Positions 19,649-31,900 of a stretch of 64,000 bases of DNA are shown here, piece by piece. The notes under the pieces are model-generated. The model did no database searches and was not told the DNA's origin. It saw only the letters and a list, made by a program, of their open reading frames with translations. Made by a program: the position numbers and the translations under genes. This DNA comes from Saccharothrix algeriensis (GTDB lineage Bacteria > Actinomycetota > Actinomycetes > Mycobacteriales > Pseudonocardiaceae). How positions within the stretch are numbered: the stretch's first letter is position 1; the number at the start of each line of letters is the position of its first letter. The stretch covers positions 4,498,001 to 4,562,000 of the forward strand of contig NZ_JAFBCL010000001.1 in assembly GCF_016907655.1 (NCBI RefSeq), in the 5' to 3' direction.

Positions 19649-21493
19649 TCACCGGTTCACGTCGCGCACCGCTCCCTTCGACGCGTCCGTCGTCAGCAGG
19701 GCGTAAGCCCGCAGCGCCGCCGTCACCGGGCGCACGCGGTCGACGGGCTGCCACGGGCGCTCCGACGCCTCCACCTTCGCCCGCCGCTCCGCCAGCACCT
19801 CGTCCGGCACCTGCAGCTCCAGCTTCCGGGCGTGCACGTCGATCAGGATCCGGTCGCCGTCCTCCACCAGGCCGATCACCCCGCCACCCGCCGCCTCCGG
19901 CGACACGTGGCCGATCGACAGGCCCGACGTCCCGCCCGAGAACCTGCCGTCGGTGATCAGGGCGCACTTCTTGCCCAGCCCGGCGCCCTTGAGGAACGCG
20001 GTCGGGTGCAGCATCTCCTGCATCCCCGGCCCGCCCGCCGGCCCCTCGTAGCGGACCACCAGGACGTCACCCGGCTGGATCTCCTTGTTCAGGATCACCG
20101 ACACCGCCTGCTCCTGGGACTCCACGACCCGCGCCGGGCCCTCGAAGCGCCACAGGTCCTCGTCGACGCCCGCCGCCTTGATGACCGCGCCGTCCTCGGC
20201 CAGGTTGCCGCGCAGCACGGCCAGCCCGCCGTCCTTCGTGTACGCGTGCGCCACGTCCCGGATGCAGCCGCCCGCCGCGTCCGTGTCCAGCTTCGACCAG
20301 CGGTTGGCGGTGGAGAACGCGCGGGTGGTGCGCACGCCGCCGGGGGCCGCGTGGAACAGCTCCACGGCCTCCGCGGACGGGGACGCGGCCCGCACGTCCC
20401 ACTTCGACAGCCACGACGCCAGGTCGGGGGAGTGCACCGAGTGCACCGACTCGTCCAGCAGCCCCGCCCGCCACAGCTCGCCCAGCAGCGCCGGGATGCC
20501 GCCCGCCCGGTGGACGTCCTCCATGTGGTAGTCCGAGTTCGGCGACACCTTCGACAGGCACGGCACCCGCCTGCTCAGCGCGTCGACGTCGGCCAGCGTG
20601 AAGTCGATCCCGCCCTCGCGCGCGGCGGCGAGGATGTGCAGGACGGTGTTGGTCGAGCCGCCCATCGCCATGTCCAGCGCCATCGCGTTCTCGAACGCCG
20701 CCCGGGACGCGATCGAGCGCGGCAGCGCGGACTCGTCGTCCTCGCCGTAGTAGCGGCGGCACAGCTCGACCACCGTCCGGCCGGCCTCGGCGAACAGCGC
20801 GCGCCGGGCCTCGTGCGTGGCCAGGGTGGAGCCGTTGCCGGGCAGGGCCAGGCCCAGCGCCTCGGTCAGGCAGTTCATCGAGTTGGCCGTGAACATGCCC
20901 GAGCACGAGCCGCACGTGGGGCAGGCCGAGCGCTCGACCGCCGTCAGGCCCTCGTCGTCCACCTCCGGGGACGCCGAGGCCGCGATCGCCGTGATCAGGT
21001 CCGTCGGCGCGACCGCGACCCCGTCGACGACGACGGCCTTGCCCGCCTCCATCGGACCGCCGGACACGAACACGACCGGGATGTTCAGGCGCATCGCCGC
21101 GTTCAGCATCCCCGGCGTGATCTTGTCGCAGTTGGAGATGCACACGATCGCGTCGGCCTGGTGCGCGTTCACCATGTACTCGACCGAGTCGGCGATGATC
21201 TCGCGCGACGGCAGGGAGTAGAGCATCCCGCTGTGGCCCATGGCGATGCCGTCGTCCACCGCGATGGTGTGGAACTCGCGCGGCACGCCGCCCGCCTCGC
21301 GCACCGCTTCGGCCACGATGTCGCCGAGGTCGCGCAGGTGCACGTGCCCCGGCACGAACTGCGTGTACGAGTTGGCGATGGCCACGATCGGCTTGCCGAA
21401 ATCGCTGTCGGTCATGCCGGTGGCGCGCCACAGCGCGCGGGCGCCGGCGGCGTTGCGGCCGTGGGTCGTGGTGCGGGAACGGAGCGGTGGCAC
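19649..21493 (-). CDS. ilvD: Dihydroxy-acid dehydratase
   Basis: A 614-residue IlvD that dehydrates 2,3-dihydroxy-isovalerate and -3-methylvalerate, the third common step of valine/isoleucine synthesis. The iron-sulfur ligands lie in [13 protein letters not shown] and [11 protein letters not shown], and the Mg-site in [11 protein letters not shown]. The conserved C-terminal [19 protein letters not shown] is also present. ATG at 21493 gives the standard start [21 protein letters not shown]-type N terminus (quoted in part). It is on the strand opposite ilvBNC and ends in the 157-base gap before doxX, in which I see no gene. Confidence 0.97.
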   Translation of the reverse strand: MPPLRSRTTTHGRNAAGARALWRATGMTDSDFGKPIVAIANSYTQFVPGHVHLRDLGDIVAEAVREAGGVPREFHTIAVDDGIAMGHSGMLYSLPSREIIADSVEYMVNAHQADAIVCISNCDKITPGMLNAAMRLNIPVVFVSGGPMEAGKAVVVDGVAVAPTDLITAIAASASPEVDDEGLTAVERSACPTCGSCSGMFTANSMNCLTEALGLALPGNGSTLATHEARRALFAEAGRTVVELCRRYYGEDDESALPRSIASRAAFENAMALDMAMGGSTNTVLHILAAAREGGIDFTLADVDALSRRVPCLSKVSPNSDYHMEDVHRAGGIPALLGELWRAGLLDESVHSVHSPDLASWLSKWDVRAASPSAEAVELFHAAPGGVRTTRAFSTANRWSKLDTDAAGGCIRDVAHAYTKDGGLAVLRGNLAEDGAVIKAAGVDEDLWRFEGPARVVESQEQAVSVILNKEIQPGDVLVVRYEGPAGGPGMQEMLHPTAFLKGAGLGKKCALITDGRFSGGTSGLSIGHVSPEAAGGGVIGLVEDGDRILIDVHARKLELQVPDEVLAERRAKVEASERPWQPVDRVRPVTAALRAYALLTTDASKGAVRDVNR

Positions 21494-21574
21494 GGCTCCT
21501 CCAGAGTCTGCTCAAAAGCTGTGTCGCGAAAAGGCGCGGGGTGGGCGCCGGAGTCCGGGAGCGGTGCCCTGAGG

Positions 21575-22009
21575 CTACTCCCGCCGCAGCTCCGCCGTGA
21601 CCAGCACACCGGCGAGCGCGAGTGTGACGACGTGCACGGCGGTGCACCACAGGCAGACCTTGCCGATCAGCACGACCTCGGCCGCGACCAGGTAGACCAC
21701 GAACAGCACGCCCACGGCGACGGACCCGAGCCGCACCCAGCGCAGCCGCCGGTCCCGCCACGCCGCGGGCAGGCACAGCGCCGTCAGGAACGCGAAGAAC
21801 AGCAGGCCCAGCACGGCGACCGGGATGCCGAACAGCTCCGACTGCTCACTGGTGGTCACGGTGCCGCAGTCGACGACCTCGCCCTCGGCGCACAGCAGGA
21901 CGTCGGCCGAGAAGTGCGCCGCGGTCATGTAGGCCGACACGGCCAGACCGGCCAGGGACAGGACGAGGCTGACCGGTGCGACCCAGCGCACCTGCGTGTT
22001 CGACGTCAC
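21575..22009 (-). CDS. Vitamin K epoxide reductase (VKOR) family membrane protein
   Basis: A 144-residue integral membrane protein with four helices. Both VKOR cysteine pairs are visible: the loop pair in LLCAEGEVVDCGTV and the active CLWC in the third helix (GKVCLWCTAVH), plus the conserved SELFGIPV region. Bacterial VKORs reoxidise DsbA-type thiol oxidoreductases and pass electrons to quinone, supporting disulfide formation in exported proteins. No thioredoxin domain is fused. GTG start. It lies between ilvD and the PH-domain gene on the same strand, 81 bases upstream of ilvD. Confidence 0.9.
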   Translation of the reverse strand: MTSNTQVRWVAPVSLVLSLAGLAVSAYMTAAHFSADVLLCAEGEVVDCGTVTTSEQSELFGIPVAVLGLLFFAFLTALCLPAAWRDRRLRWVRLGSVAVGVLFVVYLVAAEVVLIGKVCLWCTAVHVVTLALAGVLVTAELRRE

Positions 22010-22045
22010 TCACCGCATTTTACGTAGGTCGGTGTCGCGTCCGGG

Positions 22046-22705
22046 TCAGGGCTCGCCGTGCGGTCGCGCGGCGTTCCCGTCCGCCTGCGGCCCGTCACCG
22101 GCCGGCCCGTCCCCCGCCCGTTCGGGACCGGTCCTGCCGGGTTCCGCCCCGGCCGAGCCGGTCCTGCCGGGGTCGGGCTTGCCGGGGTCGGGCTTGCCGG
22201 GGTCGGCGGGCGCGGGCCCGGCGGTGCCGGGCTCCAAGGCCGCGGGTGCGGCGGGCGCGGCGACGTCCGCGGGCCCGGCGTCGGGGGCCGGTCCGGCGGG
22301 GGCGGGTTCGCCGGCGCCGGGTTCGTCGGTGTCGGGCCGCGCGGTCGGGTCGCGGAAGCGGCCACCGCTCACCGCGGCCAGCGCGGGCAGGTGGCCCGCC
22401 CGCACGGCGGGCAGCCGGACCTGCGACCGGTCCCCCAGCACGGCGCTCAGCCAGCCCTTCGGCACGACCTTGATGGCCGTCACGTCGTCCCACGCCAGCA
22501 CCCGCTTGGAGAACGTGCCGCGCGCCACCAGGCGCGTCGCGTCCACCGTGGTCCGGTTCCGCAGCACCCACCACGCGAACCCCAGGGGCAGCAGGTAGAG
22601 CGCCTGGAGGCCGGGCGCGGCCCACGCGACCGGGGTCACGCAGATCAGGAGGCAGCCCGCCGCGAGCAGGGCGGGCGCGGGGATCCGGAACACGAGCTTG
22701 TCCAC
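22046..22705 (-). CDS. PH-domain membrane protein (Cfp6-like) with proline/glycine-rich C-terminal tail
   Basis: A 219-residue protein. Residues 1-50 contain two hydrophobic helices; residues ~50-115 are the bacterial PH-type domain (RNRTTVDATRLVARGTFSKR, VLAWDDVTAIKVVPKGWLS). The last ~100 residues are a low-complexity tail with repeated PDPGK, EPGRTGP and GDGPAGDGP units, longer than in the mycobacterial counterpart Cfp6 (Rv3004), which also sits beside ilvB. GTG at 22705 gives the family start MDKLVFRIP. Function unknown. It is divergent from the ilvB leader; the 130-base gap must hold promoters for both. Confidence 0.8.
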   Translation of the reverse strand: MDKLVFRIPAPALLAAGCLLICVTPVAWAAPGLQALYLLPLGFAWWVLRNRTTVDATRLVARGTFSKRVLAWDDVTAIKVVPKGWLSAVLGDRSQVRLPAVRAGHLPALAAVSGGRFRDPTARPDTDEPGAGEPAPAGPAPDAGPADVAAPAAPAALEPGTAGPAPADPGKPDPGKPDPGRTGSAGAEPGRTGPERAGDGPAGDGPQADGNAARPHGEP

Positions 22706-22801
22706 ATCACGGGATGCTGCCACCGCTCCTCCGGAGGGGTGATGGCAGCCCCGGTCCACCCGTGCCGGGTGTCCACGATCCGGGAGTGCTGTCCCGCACA
22801 G

Positions 22802-22831
22802 TTGACGCCCGTCGCGGTTGACGGTTAACGT
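22802..22831 (+). promoter_or_regulatory. Promoter of the ilvBNC leader
   Basis: TTGACG (22802-22807) and TAACGT (22826-22831) with an 18-base spacer, seven bases before the ATG of the leader peptide. The leader peptide would be the first thing on the mRNA. Confidence 0.55.
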
Positions 22832-22838
22832 CACCGCC

Positions 22839-22886
22839 ATGCAGCGCAACCTCGTTCTCGTACTTCCCAGGCGCGTCGCCGCCTAG
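22839..22886 (+). CDS. Leu/Val-rich leader peptide of the ilvBNC operon
   Basis: Fifteen codons encode [15 protein letters not shown], with five consecutive leucine/valine codons. It ends 26 bases before the attenuator hairpin. Ribosome stalling on the Leu/Val run when charged tRNAs are scarce would favour read-through into ilvB. Leader-peptide control of ilvB is known in actinobacteria. Confidence 0.85.
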   Translation: MQRNLVLVLPRRVAA

Positions 22887-22912
22887 GCTTATCGAGCTTG
22901 CGTCGACGCGCG

Positions 22913-22950
22913 ACCCTCGTCCCACCCGTTCGGGTTGGCGAGGGTTTTTT
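22913..22950 (+). terminator. Rho-independent attenuator of ilvBNC
   Basis: A stem of ACCCTCG (22913-22919) with CGAGGGT (22939-22945), extended inside by a CC-CACCC/GGGTTGG arm with one bulge and one mismatch, loop GTTC, followed by six T. One of only two hairpins with a U-tract that I saw in this window; the other is before cimA. Confidence 0.88.
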
Positions 22951-22992
22951 CGTGCCCGGACCGTGCATCCTCCATTACCCACGAGGCAGACA

Positions 22993-24825
22993 ATGACCAG
23001 CGCAACCTCGCGACAGGCTCCCGGCGAGCCACCGTCGCCCCGCCCTGGACCGCGGCCGAAACCGGCCCCGCCGAGCGGCGCCCCCGTCCGCGTGACCGGC
23101 GCCCAGTCCCTCGTCCGCTCGCTGGAGGCGGTCGGCTGCGAGGTGGTCTTCGGCATCCCCGGCGGCACGATCCTGCCCGCGTACGACCCGCTCCTGGACT
23201 CCACCAAGGTGCGCCACGTCCTCGTCCGCCACGAGCAGGGCGCCGGCCACGCCGCCACCGGGTACGCGCAGGCCACCGGGCGGGTCGGCGTGTGCATGGC
23301 GACCTCCGGCCCCGGCGCGACGAACCTGGTCACCCCGCTGGCCGACGCGAACATGGACTCGGTGCCGGTGGTCGCCATCACCGGCCAGCAGTCCCGGCCG
23401 CTGATCGGCACCGACGCGTTCCAGGAAGCCGACATCTGCGGCATCACCATGCCGATCACCAAGCACAACTTCCTGGTCACCGACGCCGCCGACATCCCGC
23501 GCGCGATCGCCGAGGCGTTCCACCTGGCGTCCACCGGCCGCCCCGGCCCGGTCCTGGTCGACATCCCCAAGGACGTGCTGCAGGAGACGACCTCGTTCTC
23601 CTGGCCGCCGGAGCTGCGCCTGCCCGGCTACCGGCCGACCACCCGCCCGCACGGCAAGCAGGTGCGCGAGGCGGCGAAGCTGATCGCCGCGGCCAAGCGG
23701 CCCGTGCTCTACGTCGGCGGCGGCGTCATCAAGGCCGACGCGTCGCCGGAGCTGCTGCGGCTGGCCGAGGAGACGAACATCCCGGTCGTCACGACGCTGA
23801 TGGCGCGCGGCGCGTTCCCCGACTCGCACCGCCAGCACCTGGGGATGCCGGGGATGCACGGCACGGTCTCCGCGGTCGCCGCCATGCAGAAGTCGGACCT
23901 GCTGGTCGCCTTGGGCGCGCGGTTCGACGACCGGGTCACCGGGCAGCTGTCGACGTTCGCGCCGGACGCGCAGGTCGTGCACGCCGACATCGACCCGGCG
24001 GAGATCTCCAAGAACCGGCGCGCGGACGTGCCGATCGTCGGCGACTGCAAGGAGATCATCGCCGAGCTGATCGAGGCGGTCCGGGTCGAGCGGGAGGTCC
24101 GCACCACCGACCTGACCGGGTGGTGGGAGCAGCTGGACGCGCTGCGGACGACGTTCCCGCTGGGCTACGACTGGCCGGAGGACGGCACGCTGTCCCCGCA
24201 GTACGTCATCGAGCGCATCGGCGCGCTGACCCCGGCGGGCACCCTGTTCACGGCGGGCGTCGGGCAGCACCAGATGTGGGCCGCGCAGTTCGTCGGCTAC
24301 GAGTCGCCGCGGACCTGGATCAACTCCGGCGGCCTGGGCACCATGGGCTACGCGGTGCCGGCGGCGATGGGCGCCAAGGCGGGCGTGCCGGAGGCCCAGG
24401 TGTGGGCGATCGACGGCGACGGCTGCTTCCAGATGACCAACCAGGAGCTGGCCACCTGCGCCATCGAGAACATCCCGATCAAGGTCGCCGTCATCAACAA
24501 CGGCAACCTGGGCATGGTCCGCCAGTGGCAGACCCTGTTCTACGGCGAGCGCTACTCCAACACCGACCTGGGCACGCACAAGCACCGCATCCCGGACTTC
24601 GTGCTGCTGGCCGAGGCGCTGGGCTGCGCCGGGCTGCGCGCGGAGTCGAAGGAGGAGGTCGACGCGGTGGTCAAGAAGGCGATGGAGATCAACGATCGCC
24701 CGGTCGTGATCGACTTCGTGGTCGGCAAGGACGCCCAGGTCTGGCCCATGGTCGCGGCGGGCACCGGCAACAGCGAGATCATGGCCGCCCGCGGCATCCG
24801 CCCGCTGTTCGACGAGGACGAGTGA
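22993..24825 (+). CDS. ilvB: Acetolactate synthase catalytic subunit
   Basis: A 610-residue ThDP enzyme forming acetolactate and acetohydroxybutyrate, the first common step to Val/Leu/Ile. Visible: [13 protein letters not shown], the ThDP glutamate in [15 protein letters not shown], the FAD-binding middle domain ([10 protein letters not shown]) and the Mg/ThDP motif [16 protein letters not shown] ~35-residue Pro-rich N-terminal extension precedes the first domain. ATG at 22993 has GAGG seven bases upstream; a GTG at 22963 is in frame. Controlled by the leader and attenuator upstream. ilvN follows after one base. Confidence 0.97.
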   Translation: MTSATSRQAPGEPPSPRPGPRPKPAPPSGAPVRVTGAQSLVRSLEAVGCEVVFGIPGGTILPAYDPLLDSTKVRHVLVRHEQGAGHAATGYAQATGRVGVCMATSGPGATNLVTPLADANMDSVPVVAITGQQSRPLIGTDAFQEADICGITMPITKHNFLVTDAADIPRAIAEAFHLASTGRPGPVLVDIPKDVLQETTSFSWPPELRLPGYRPTTRPHGKQVREAAKLIAAAKRPVLYVGGGVIKADASPELLRLAEETNIPVVTTLMARGAFPDSHRQHLGMPGMHGTVSAVAAMQKSDLLVALGARFDDRVTGQLSTFAPDAQVVHADIDPAEISKNRRADVPIVGDCKEIIAELIEAVRVEREVRTTDLTGWWEQLDALRTTFPLGYDWPEDGTLSPQYVIERIGALTPAGTLFTAGVGQHQMWAAQFVGYESPRTWINSGGLGTMGYAVPAAMGAKAGVPEAQVWAIDGDGCFQMTNQELATCAIENIPIKVAVINNGNLGMVRQWQTLFYGERYSNTDLGTHKHRIPDFVLLAEALGCAGLRAESKEEVDAVVKKAMEINDRPVVIDFVVGKDAQVWPMVAAGTGNSEIMAARGIRPLFDEDE

Positions 24826-24826
24826 G

Positions 24827-26417
<1,591 letters not shown>

Positions 26418-26468
26418 ACCCCTTTCCCGGGACGGAGCCCGCGGTGCCACCGGCGCCGCGGGCTCCGG

Positions 26469-26474
26469 TATACC
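26469..26474 (+). promoter_or_regulatory. -10-like element for the DUF397-like gene
   Basis: TATACC, eight bases before the ATG at 26483; the gene may thus have its own leaderless start besides ilvC read-through. Confidence 0.4.
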
Positions 26475-26482
26475 TAGGCGGC

Positions 26483-26752
26483 ATGAGCGACAGCGCGCCG
26501 ATCTACGACGACAAGGCCCACGTGCGGGGCAACCTCGACCTCACCGGCGCCCGGTGGATCCGCAGCGACGAGGGCGCGGAGGACGAGGAGGAGCACGTCG
26601 AGATCGCGTTCGTCGAGCACACCGACGGCGTGACGTACACGGCGATGCGCAACTCCGCCCACCCCGAGGGTCCGGTGCTCGTCTTCACGCCGGCCGAGTG
26701 GGAGGCGTTCATCCTGGGCGTCAAGGACGGGGAGTTCGACGAGCCCTGGTAG
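26483..26752 (+). CDS. DUF397-like small protein
   Basis: An 89-residue acidic protein with the DUF397 outline: ARWIRSDEG, then HVEIAFVEHTDGVTYTAMRNS (quoted in part: VEIAFVEHTDG), then PVLVFTPAEWEAFILGVKDGEFD. DUF397 proteins are common in actinomycetes, usually next to an XRE-type regulator with which they form toxin-like or developmental pairs. No XRE gene is adjacent here, so this is an orphan copy. The extra acidic insert EGAEDEEEH is unusual. Function unknown. Confidence 0.75.
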   Translation: MSDSAPIYDDKAHVRGNLDLTGARWIRSDEGAEDEEEHVEIAFVEHTDGVTYTAMRNSAHPEGPVLVFTPAEWEAFILGVKDGEFDEPW

Positions 26753-27077
26753 GCGTCGCCCGCGGTCCGGCCGCGCCCGGCCGGGCCGTGACGCACCCCC
26801 GGCGGCGCCGGGGCCCGCCTGCGCGGCGACCCGCCGTCCGCCCGCCGCCGATCCGCCGTCCGGCCGCCCGCGCGGGGCCGTCACCCGCCCGGGGGCGCAG
26901 GACACGCGTACCGGAAACCAGCAGGTGGGACAACGCACCCGGGTGTCGGGAAGCGCCGCCGCGCCGGCTATGCTCGTCCACAACCCGGACACACTGCCGT
27001 GGCCGGCCGGCGCGGGTATCGACTCGCTCAGGCGGCCCCGCGCTCCCCACCCTCCTCGCACACCCGGGAGCACGTCC
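26753..27077 (+). promoter_or_regulatory. Intergenic region upstream of serA
   Basis: No gene is supported in these 325 bases. A TATGCT at 26969-26974 is the best -10 candidate for serA, about 104 bases before its GTG; the serA frame is open upstream of that GTG but the added residues look like non-coding translation. Confidence 0.35.
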
Positions 27078-28667
27078 GTGACCAAGCCCGTTGTCCTGAT
27101 CGCCGAGAAGCTAGCCCCGTCCGTTCTCGACGTCTTCGGCGAGGGCATCGAGGTGCGCCACGTGGACGGCACCGACCGCCCCGCGCTGCTCGAAGCCGTG
27201 GCCGACGCGGACGCGCTGCTGGTCCGCTCCGCGACCAAGGTGGACCGGGAGGTCTTCGCCGCCACCACGAAGCTCAAGGTCGTGGCCCGCGCGGGCGTCG
27301 GCCTGGACAACGTGGAGGTCCCGGCGGCCACCGAGCGCGGTGTCATGGTGGTCAACGCGCCGACGTCCAACATCGTCAGCGCCGCCGAGCACGCCGTCGC
27401 GCTGCTGCTCGCCACGGCCCGCCAGATCCCCGCCGCGCACGCCACCCTCCAGAACCACGAGTGGAAGCGCAGCAGGTTCAACGGCGTCGAGATCAACGGC
27501 AAGACCGTCGGCGTCGTGGGCCTGGGCAAGATCGGCCAGCTGTTCGCCGCCCGCCTCGCCGCCTTCGGCACCACGCTGATCGCCTACGACCCGTACGTGA
27601 GCCAGCAGCGCGCCGCCCAGCTCGGCATCGAGCTGGTGTCGCTGGACGAGCTGCTGGAGCGCGCGGACGCCATCTCGATCCACCTGCCGAAGACCCCGGA
27701 GACCAAGGGCCTGATCGGCGCCGAGCAGCTGGCCAAGGTCAAGCCCGGCGTGATCATCGTCAACGCCGCGCGCGGCGGCCTGGTCGACGAGGAGGCGCTG
27801 GCCGAGGCGGTGAAGGAGGGCCGGGTCGGCGGCGCGGGCATCGACGTGTTCAGCACCGAGCCCACCACCGAGAGCCCGCTGTTCGGCCTGCCCAACGTCG
27901 TGGTCACCCCGCACCTGGGCGCCTCCACCGCGGAGGCGCAGGACCGCGCGGGCACCGACGTGGCCAGGTCGGTGCTGCTGGCGCTGCAGGGCGAGTTCGT
28001 GCCGGACGCGGTGAACGTGCAGGGCGGCGGCGTGGTCGGCGAGGAGGTCCGCCCGTACCTGCCGCTGGTGCACAAGCTCGGCACGGTCGTCGCGGCGCTG
28101 TCGGCGAAGGCCCCGACGAGCGTCACCGTCGAGGTGCGCGGCGAGCTGTCCACCGAGGACGTGGCGGTGCTGCCGCTGGCGGCGCTGCGCGGCGTGTTCT
28201 CCAGCGTGGTCGAGGAGCAGGTCACCTTCGTCAACGCGCCGAGCCTCGCGGCCAGCCTCGGCGTCTCGGTCGACCTGACCAAGGAGCCGGAGAGCGCCAA
28301 CCACCGCAGCCTGGTCACGGTGCGCGCGGTGCAGGCCGACGGCGCGGTCATCACCGTCTCGGGCACCCTCACGGGCCTGGACCAGGTGGAGAAGCTGGTG
28401 GGCGTCAACGGCCGCGGCTTCGACCTGCGCGCCGAGGGCAACGTGCTGCTGCTGGACTACCCCGACCGCCCCGGCGTGATGGGCACGGTGGGCACGCTGC
28501 TCGGCGAGGCCGGCGTGAACGTGGAGGCCGCGCAGATCAGCCAGACCAAGGACGGCGCGGACGCCTTCATGCTGCTGCGCGTCGACCGCCCGGTGGACAC
28601 CGCCGTGCTGGACCCGATCGGCGCGGCCGTCGGCGCCCGCACGGTGCGCGCGGTCGACTTCGGCTGA
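27078..28667 (+). CDS. serA: D-3-phosphoglycerate dehydrogenase
   Basis: A 529-residue long-form PGDH catalysing the first step of serine synthesis. NAD motif VGVVGLGKIGQLFA, catalytic arginine in NAARGGLVDEE, glutamate in GIDVFSTEP and histidine in TPHLGASTAE. After the catalytic part comes the allosteric substrate-binding domain (about 320-450) and a C-terminal ACT domain (LLLDYPDRPGVMGTVG) that binds serine. Length equals mycobacterial SerA1. GTG start immediately before the first strand. Confidence 0.96.
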   Translation: MTKPVVLIAEKLAPSVLDVFGEGIEVRHVDGTDRPALLEAVADADALLVRSATKVDREVFAATTKLKVVARAGVGLDNVEVPAATERGVMVVNAPTSNIVSAAEHAVALLLATARQIPAAHATLQNHEWKRSRFNGVEINGKTVGVVGLGKIGQLFAARLAAFGTTLIAYDPYVSQQRAAQLGIELVSLDELLERADAISIHLPKTPETKGLIGAEQLAKVKPGVIIVNAARGGLVDEEALAEAVKEGRVGGAGIDVFSTEPTTESPLFGLPNVVVTPHLGASTAEAQDRAGTDVARSVLLALQGEFVPDAVNVQGGGVVGEEVRPYLPLVHKLGTVVAALSAKAPTSVTVEVRGELSTEDVAVLPLAALRGVFSSVVEEQVTFVNAPSLAASLGVSVDLTKEPESANHRSLVTVRAVQADGAVITVSGTLTGLDQVEKLVGVNGRGFDLRAEGNVLLLDYPDRPGVMGTVGTLLGEAGVNVEAAQISQTKDGADAFMLLRVDRPVDTAVLDPIGAAVGARTVRAVDFG

Positions 28668-28680
28668 GGGGCGACGTTCG

Positions 28681-28740
28681 CGGCGCGCGGCCGGGCCACC
28701 CGGCCGCGCGCCGGCGTTTCCCCCGACCGGGGGAAGCCGG
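28681..28740 (+). terminator. Two adjoining hairpins after serA
   Basis: First stem: 15 perfect bp, 28681-28695 with 28699-28713, loop CCA. Second: CCGGC/GCCGG plus TTCCCCC/GGGGGAA arms between 28711 and 28740, overlapping the first by three bases so that the two may be alternative structures. Confidence 0.6.
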
Positions 28741-28785
28741 CGCGGACCTCATCCCCGTGACATCGCCGCAGGTAGCGCCAGCGAT

Positions 28786-28808
28786 ACCGTTCACCGTTGA
28801 ACGGTGAA
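28786..28808 (+). promoter_or_regulatory. Overlapping palindromes upstream of the subtilase gene
   Basis: ACCGTTCA-N4-TGAACGGT (28786-28805) overlaps TTCACCGTT-G-AACGGTGAA (28790-28808). Both are perfect dyads, AT-richer than the surroundings, about 180 bases before the subtilase start, and look like an operator for a dimeric regulator. No regulator gene is adjacent. Confidence 0.5.
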
Positions 28809-28987
28809 ATCTGTGGGTGTCGTCACTCGTTCGGACTAATTGATCGGCTCGGTGGACGGATTAGGTTCCACCCACGAGGTCGACCCGGTGCCGTAGAGGG
28901 CACGGCACCACGCGAGCGGCTCCCCTCCCTACCGGACACGTGCGAGGCTGCCCGCGGGGTCGTACCAGACCTCGGTTGGGGCACGTT

Positions 28988-31900
28988 GTGAGCCGATCTC
29001 GCGTTGTCGCCAGATCAGCGGTACCGGTGTTGGCCGCGATCCTCGTCGCCGGCTCGACCGCCGGCACCGCGCTGGCCGCGGAGGATCAACTGGCGCCGTC
29101 CGTCGCAGCCGCGCGCGGACTGGACGCCGGCGGACTGAAGTTGAAGGTGGGCAAGCGCCTGTCGGCGGCCCGGGGCAAGGTCACCGCGTTCGTGGAGTTG
29201 GAGGCCAAGCCGGCCGTCGACACCTACACCGAGAAGACCGGCCAGGGCGCCTCCAAGCAGCAGGCCAAGGAGGCCGCCAAGGCCACGAAGAACGACACCG
29301 CCAAGGTCGTCGACTCCGTGGTGACGGACCTGAAGGGCAAGGACGCCTCCACCAAGGAGGTCTACCGCACCGCCAACGGCGTGCCCGGCGTGGTCGTCAC
29401 GGCCGACGCCGCGAAGGTGCGGGAGCTGGCGCAGCGCGGGGACGTCAAGTCCGTGCGCACCGTGGTGCCGAAGGTCCGGCAGAACTCGTCCGCCGTGCAG
29501 CTGACCAACACGCTCAAGGCGTGGCAGCAGTACGGCCGGCTCGGCGAGGACACCCGCGTCGGCATCATCGACACGGGCATCGACTACACCCACGCCGACT
29601 TCGCCGGTCCGGGCACGGTCGAGGCGTTCAAGGCGATCGACGAGACCAAGGTCGACGCCTCGTACTTCCCGACCGCCAAGGTCGTCGGCGGCTACGACTT
29701 CGTGGGCAACGCCTACGACGGCGCCTCCACCGACCCGGCGGTCAACACCCCCAAGCCCGACCCGAACCCGATCGACTGCAACGGTCACGGCACGCACGTC
29801 GCCGGCACCGCGGCGGGCTTCGGCGTCAACGCCGACGGCTCGACCTTCAGGGGCGACTACGCCAAGCTCACCCCCGAGGCGCTCGACGCCCTGCGCGTCG
29901 GCCCCGGCACCGCGCCCAAGGCCCTGCTCTACGCCCTGAAGGTGTTCGGCTGCGAGGGCTCGACCAACGTCACCGCGCAGGCGCTGGACTGGTCGCTCGA
30001 CCCCGACGGCGACGGCGACTTCTCCGACCACCTCGACGTGGTCAACCTGTCGCTGGGCTCCGACTACGGCGCGCCGGACGACCCCGACTCGCTGTTCGTG
30101 CGCAAGCTCAACGCCTCCGGCGTGGTGACGGTGTTCTCCGCGGGCAACGGCGGCGACCTCTACGACGTCGGCGGCTCGCCGGGCAGCACCCCCGAGGCGC
30201 TGACCGTGGCGTCCACCCGCGACGCCTACGTGCTGCGCGACGCGGCCGAGGTCACCGCCCCGGCGGGCGCCGCGGGCCGCAAGCCCGGCCAGTACAGCCA
30301 GAACTACGACTACGAGGGCAAGTCCGTCACCGGCGCGGTCGTCCCCCTCGGCGACGCCGGCAACAAGGACGGCTGCCTGCCGCTGTCGGCCGCCGACCAG
30401 GCCGCCGTCGCCGGGAAGATCGCCTGGCTGGAGTGGGACGACAACGACGCCAGCCGGCGCTGCGGCTCCGGCGCGCGGGCGAACAACGTGACCGCCGCCG
30501 GCGCGGTCGGCGCGGTGTTCACCTCCACGCTGGAGAACTTCAGCGCGGGCATCGCGGGCAACGCCGCCATCCCGGTCATCCAGCTGACCGGCGGCGCGAC
30601 CGCCTCCCTGCGCCCGGCGCTGGCCACCGGCGCGCTGACCGTCCGCCTCGCGGGCGACCTGCGCACCGCGCTGCCCACCTACGACCAGGCGATCACCGAC
30701 ACGCCCAGCTCGTTCACCTCGCGCGGCGTGCGCGGCCCGGCCGTGAAGCCGGACATCGCGGCGCCGGGCGACACGATCGCCTCGGCGCAGGTCGGCTCGG
30801 GCAACAAGGCGCTGGTCAACAGCGGCACCTCGATGGCCGCCCCGCACACCTCGGGCATCGCCGCGCTGGTCCGCCAGGCCCACCCGGACTGGACGCCGGA
30901 GGAGGTCAAGGCCGCGATCATGAACAGCGCGTCCGCCGACGTGAAGGCCGACGGCAAGACCTACGCGCCCAACCGGGTCGGCGCCGGCCGCATCGACGGC
31001 AAGGCGGCCCTGGACAACCAGGTGCTCGCCTACGTGCAGGACGACCCGGGCGCGGTCAGCGCGACCTTCGGCGTGGTCGAGGTGACCAAGCCGGTGTCGC
31101 TGACCAAGACCATCAAGGTGGTCAACAAGTCCACCAAGTGGGTCGACTACACCGTCGGCTACGAGCAGCTGACCGGCATCCCGGGCGTGCGCTACGAGCT
31201 GTCGCAGGGCTCCGTCCGCCTCAGCCCGCGCGGCATCGCGCGGGTCAAGGTCACGCTGAGGATCGACAACCCGGCCGAGCTGCGCAAGACCGTCGACCCG
31301 ACGGTGGCGCCGCTGCACCTGGACGTGCCGCGCCAGTTCCTGGCCGACGCGTCGGGCCGGGTCGTGTTCACGCCCCGGAACGGCTCCTCGGTCGCGCTGC
31401 GGGTGCCCGTCTACTCGGCGCCCAAGCCGGCGGCGGACATCAACACCCCGGACCGCGTGACCTTCCGGGGCGGCGCGGCGCAGTCGGTGCTCAACCTCAC
31501 CGGCCGCGGCGTCGACCAGGGCGCCTACAAGTCGCTGGTCAGCGTGCTGGAGCTGCAGAAGTCCTCGCCGAAGCTGCGGGAGTGCCGCCGCAACGTGACG
31601 ACGAACTGCACGCTCAACGACACCGCCAAGGGCGGCGACCTGCGCCACGTCGGCGTCACGTCCACCGCGCCGCTGGCCAAGGCGCAGGGCACGCCGCAGG
31701 ACGCGCTGCTGGCGTTCGGCATCGCGACCTGGGGCAACTGGTACAACCTGGGCAACAACACGATCCCGTTCGTCGACGTCGACACCACCGGTGACGGCGT
31801 GCCCGACTTCGAGGTCTACGCCAACAAGCTCACCGACACCGACCTGCTGGTCGCCGTGACGCAGGACCTGCGCACCGGCGAGACCGTCGACATCCAGGCG

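Noticed and set aside
21494-21574. Leader peptide or T-box for ilvD
   Set aside because: No run of branched-chain codons, no T-box consensus and no terminator between the VKOR gene and ilvD.
26925-27077. A 51-residue N-terminal extension of SerA
   Set aside because: Residues look like translated promoter DNA, and the GTG at 27078 gives the standard SerA start.
28797-28991. A 64-codon frame before the subtilase gene
   Set aside because: It starts inside the palindrome, has no SD or homology and overlaps the subtilase start out of frame.
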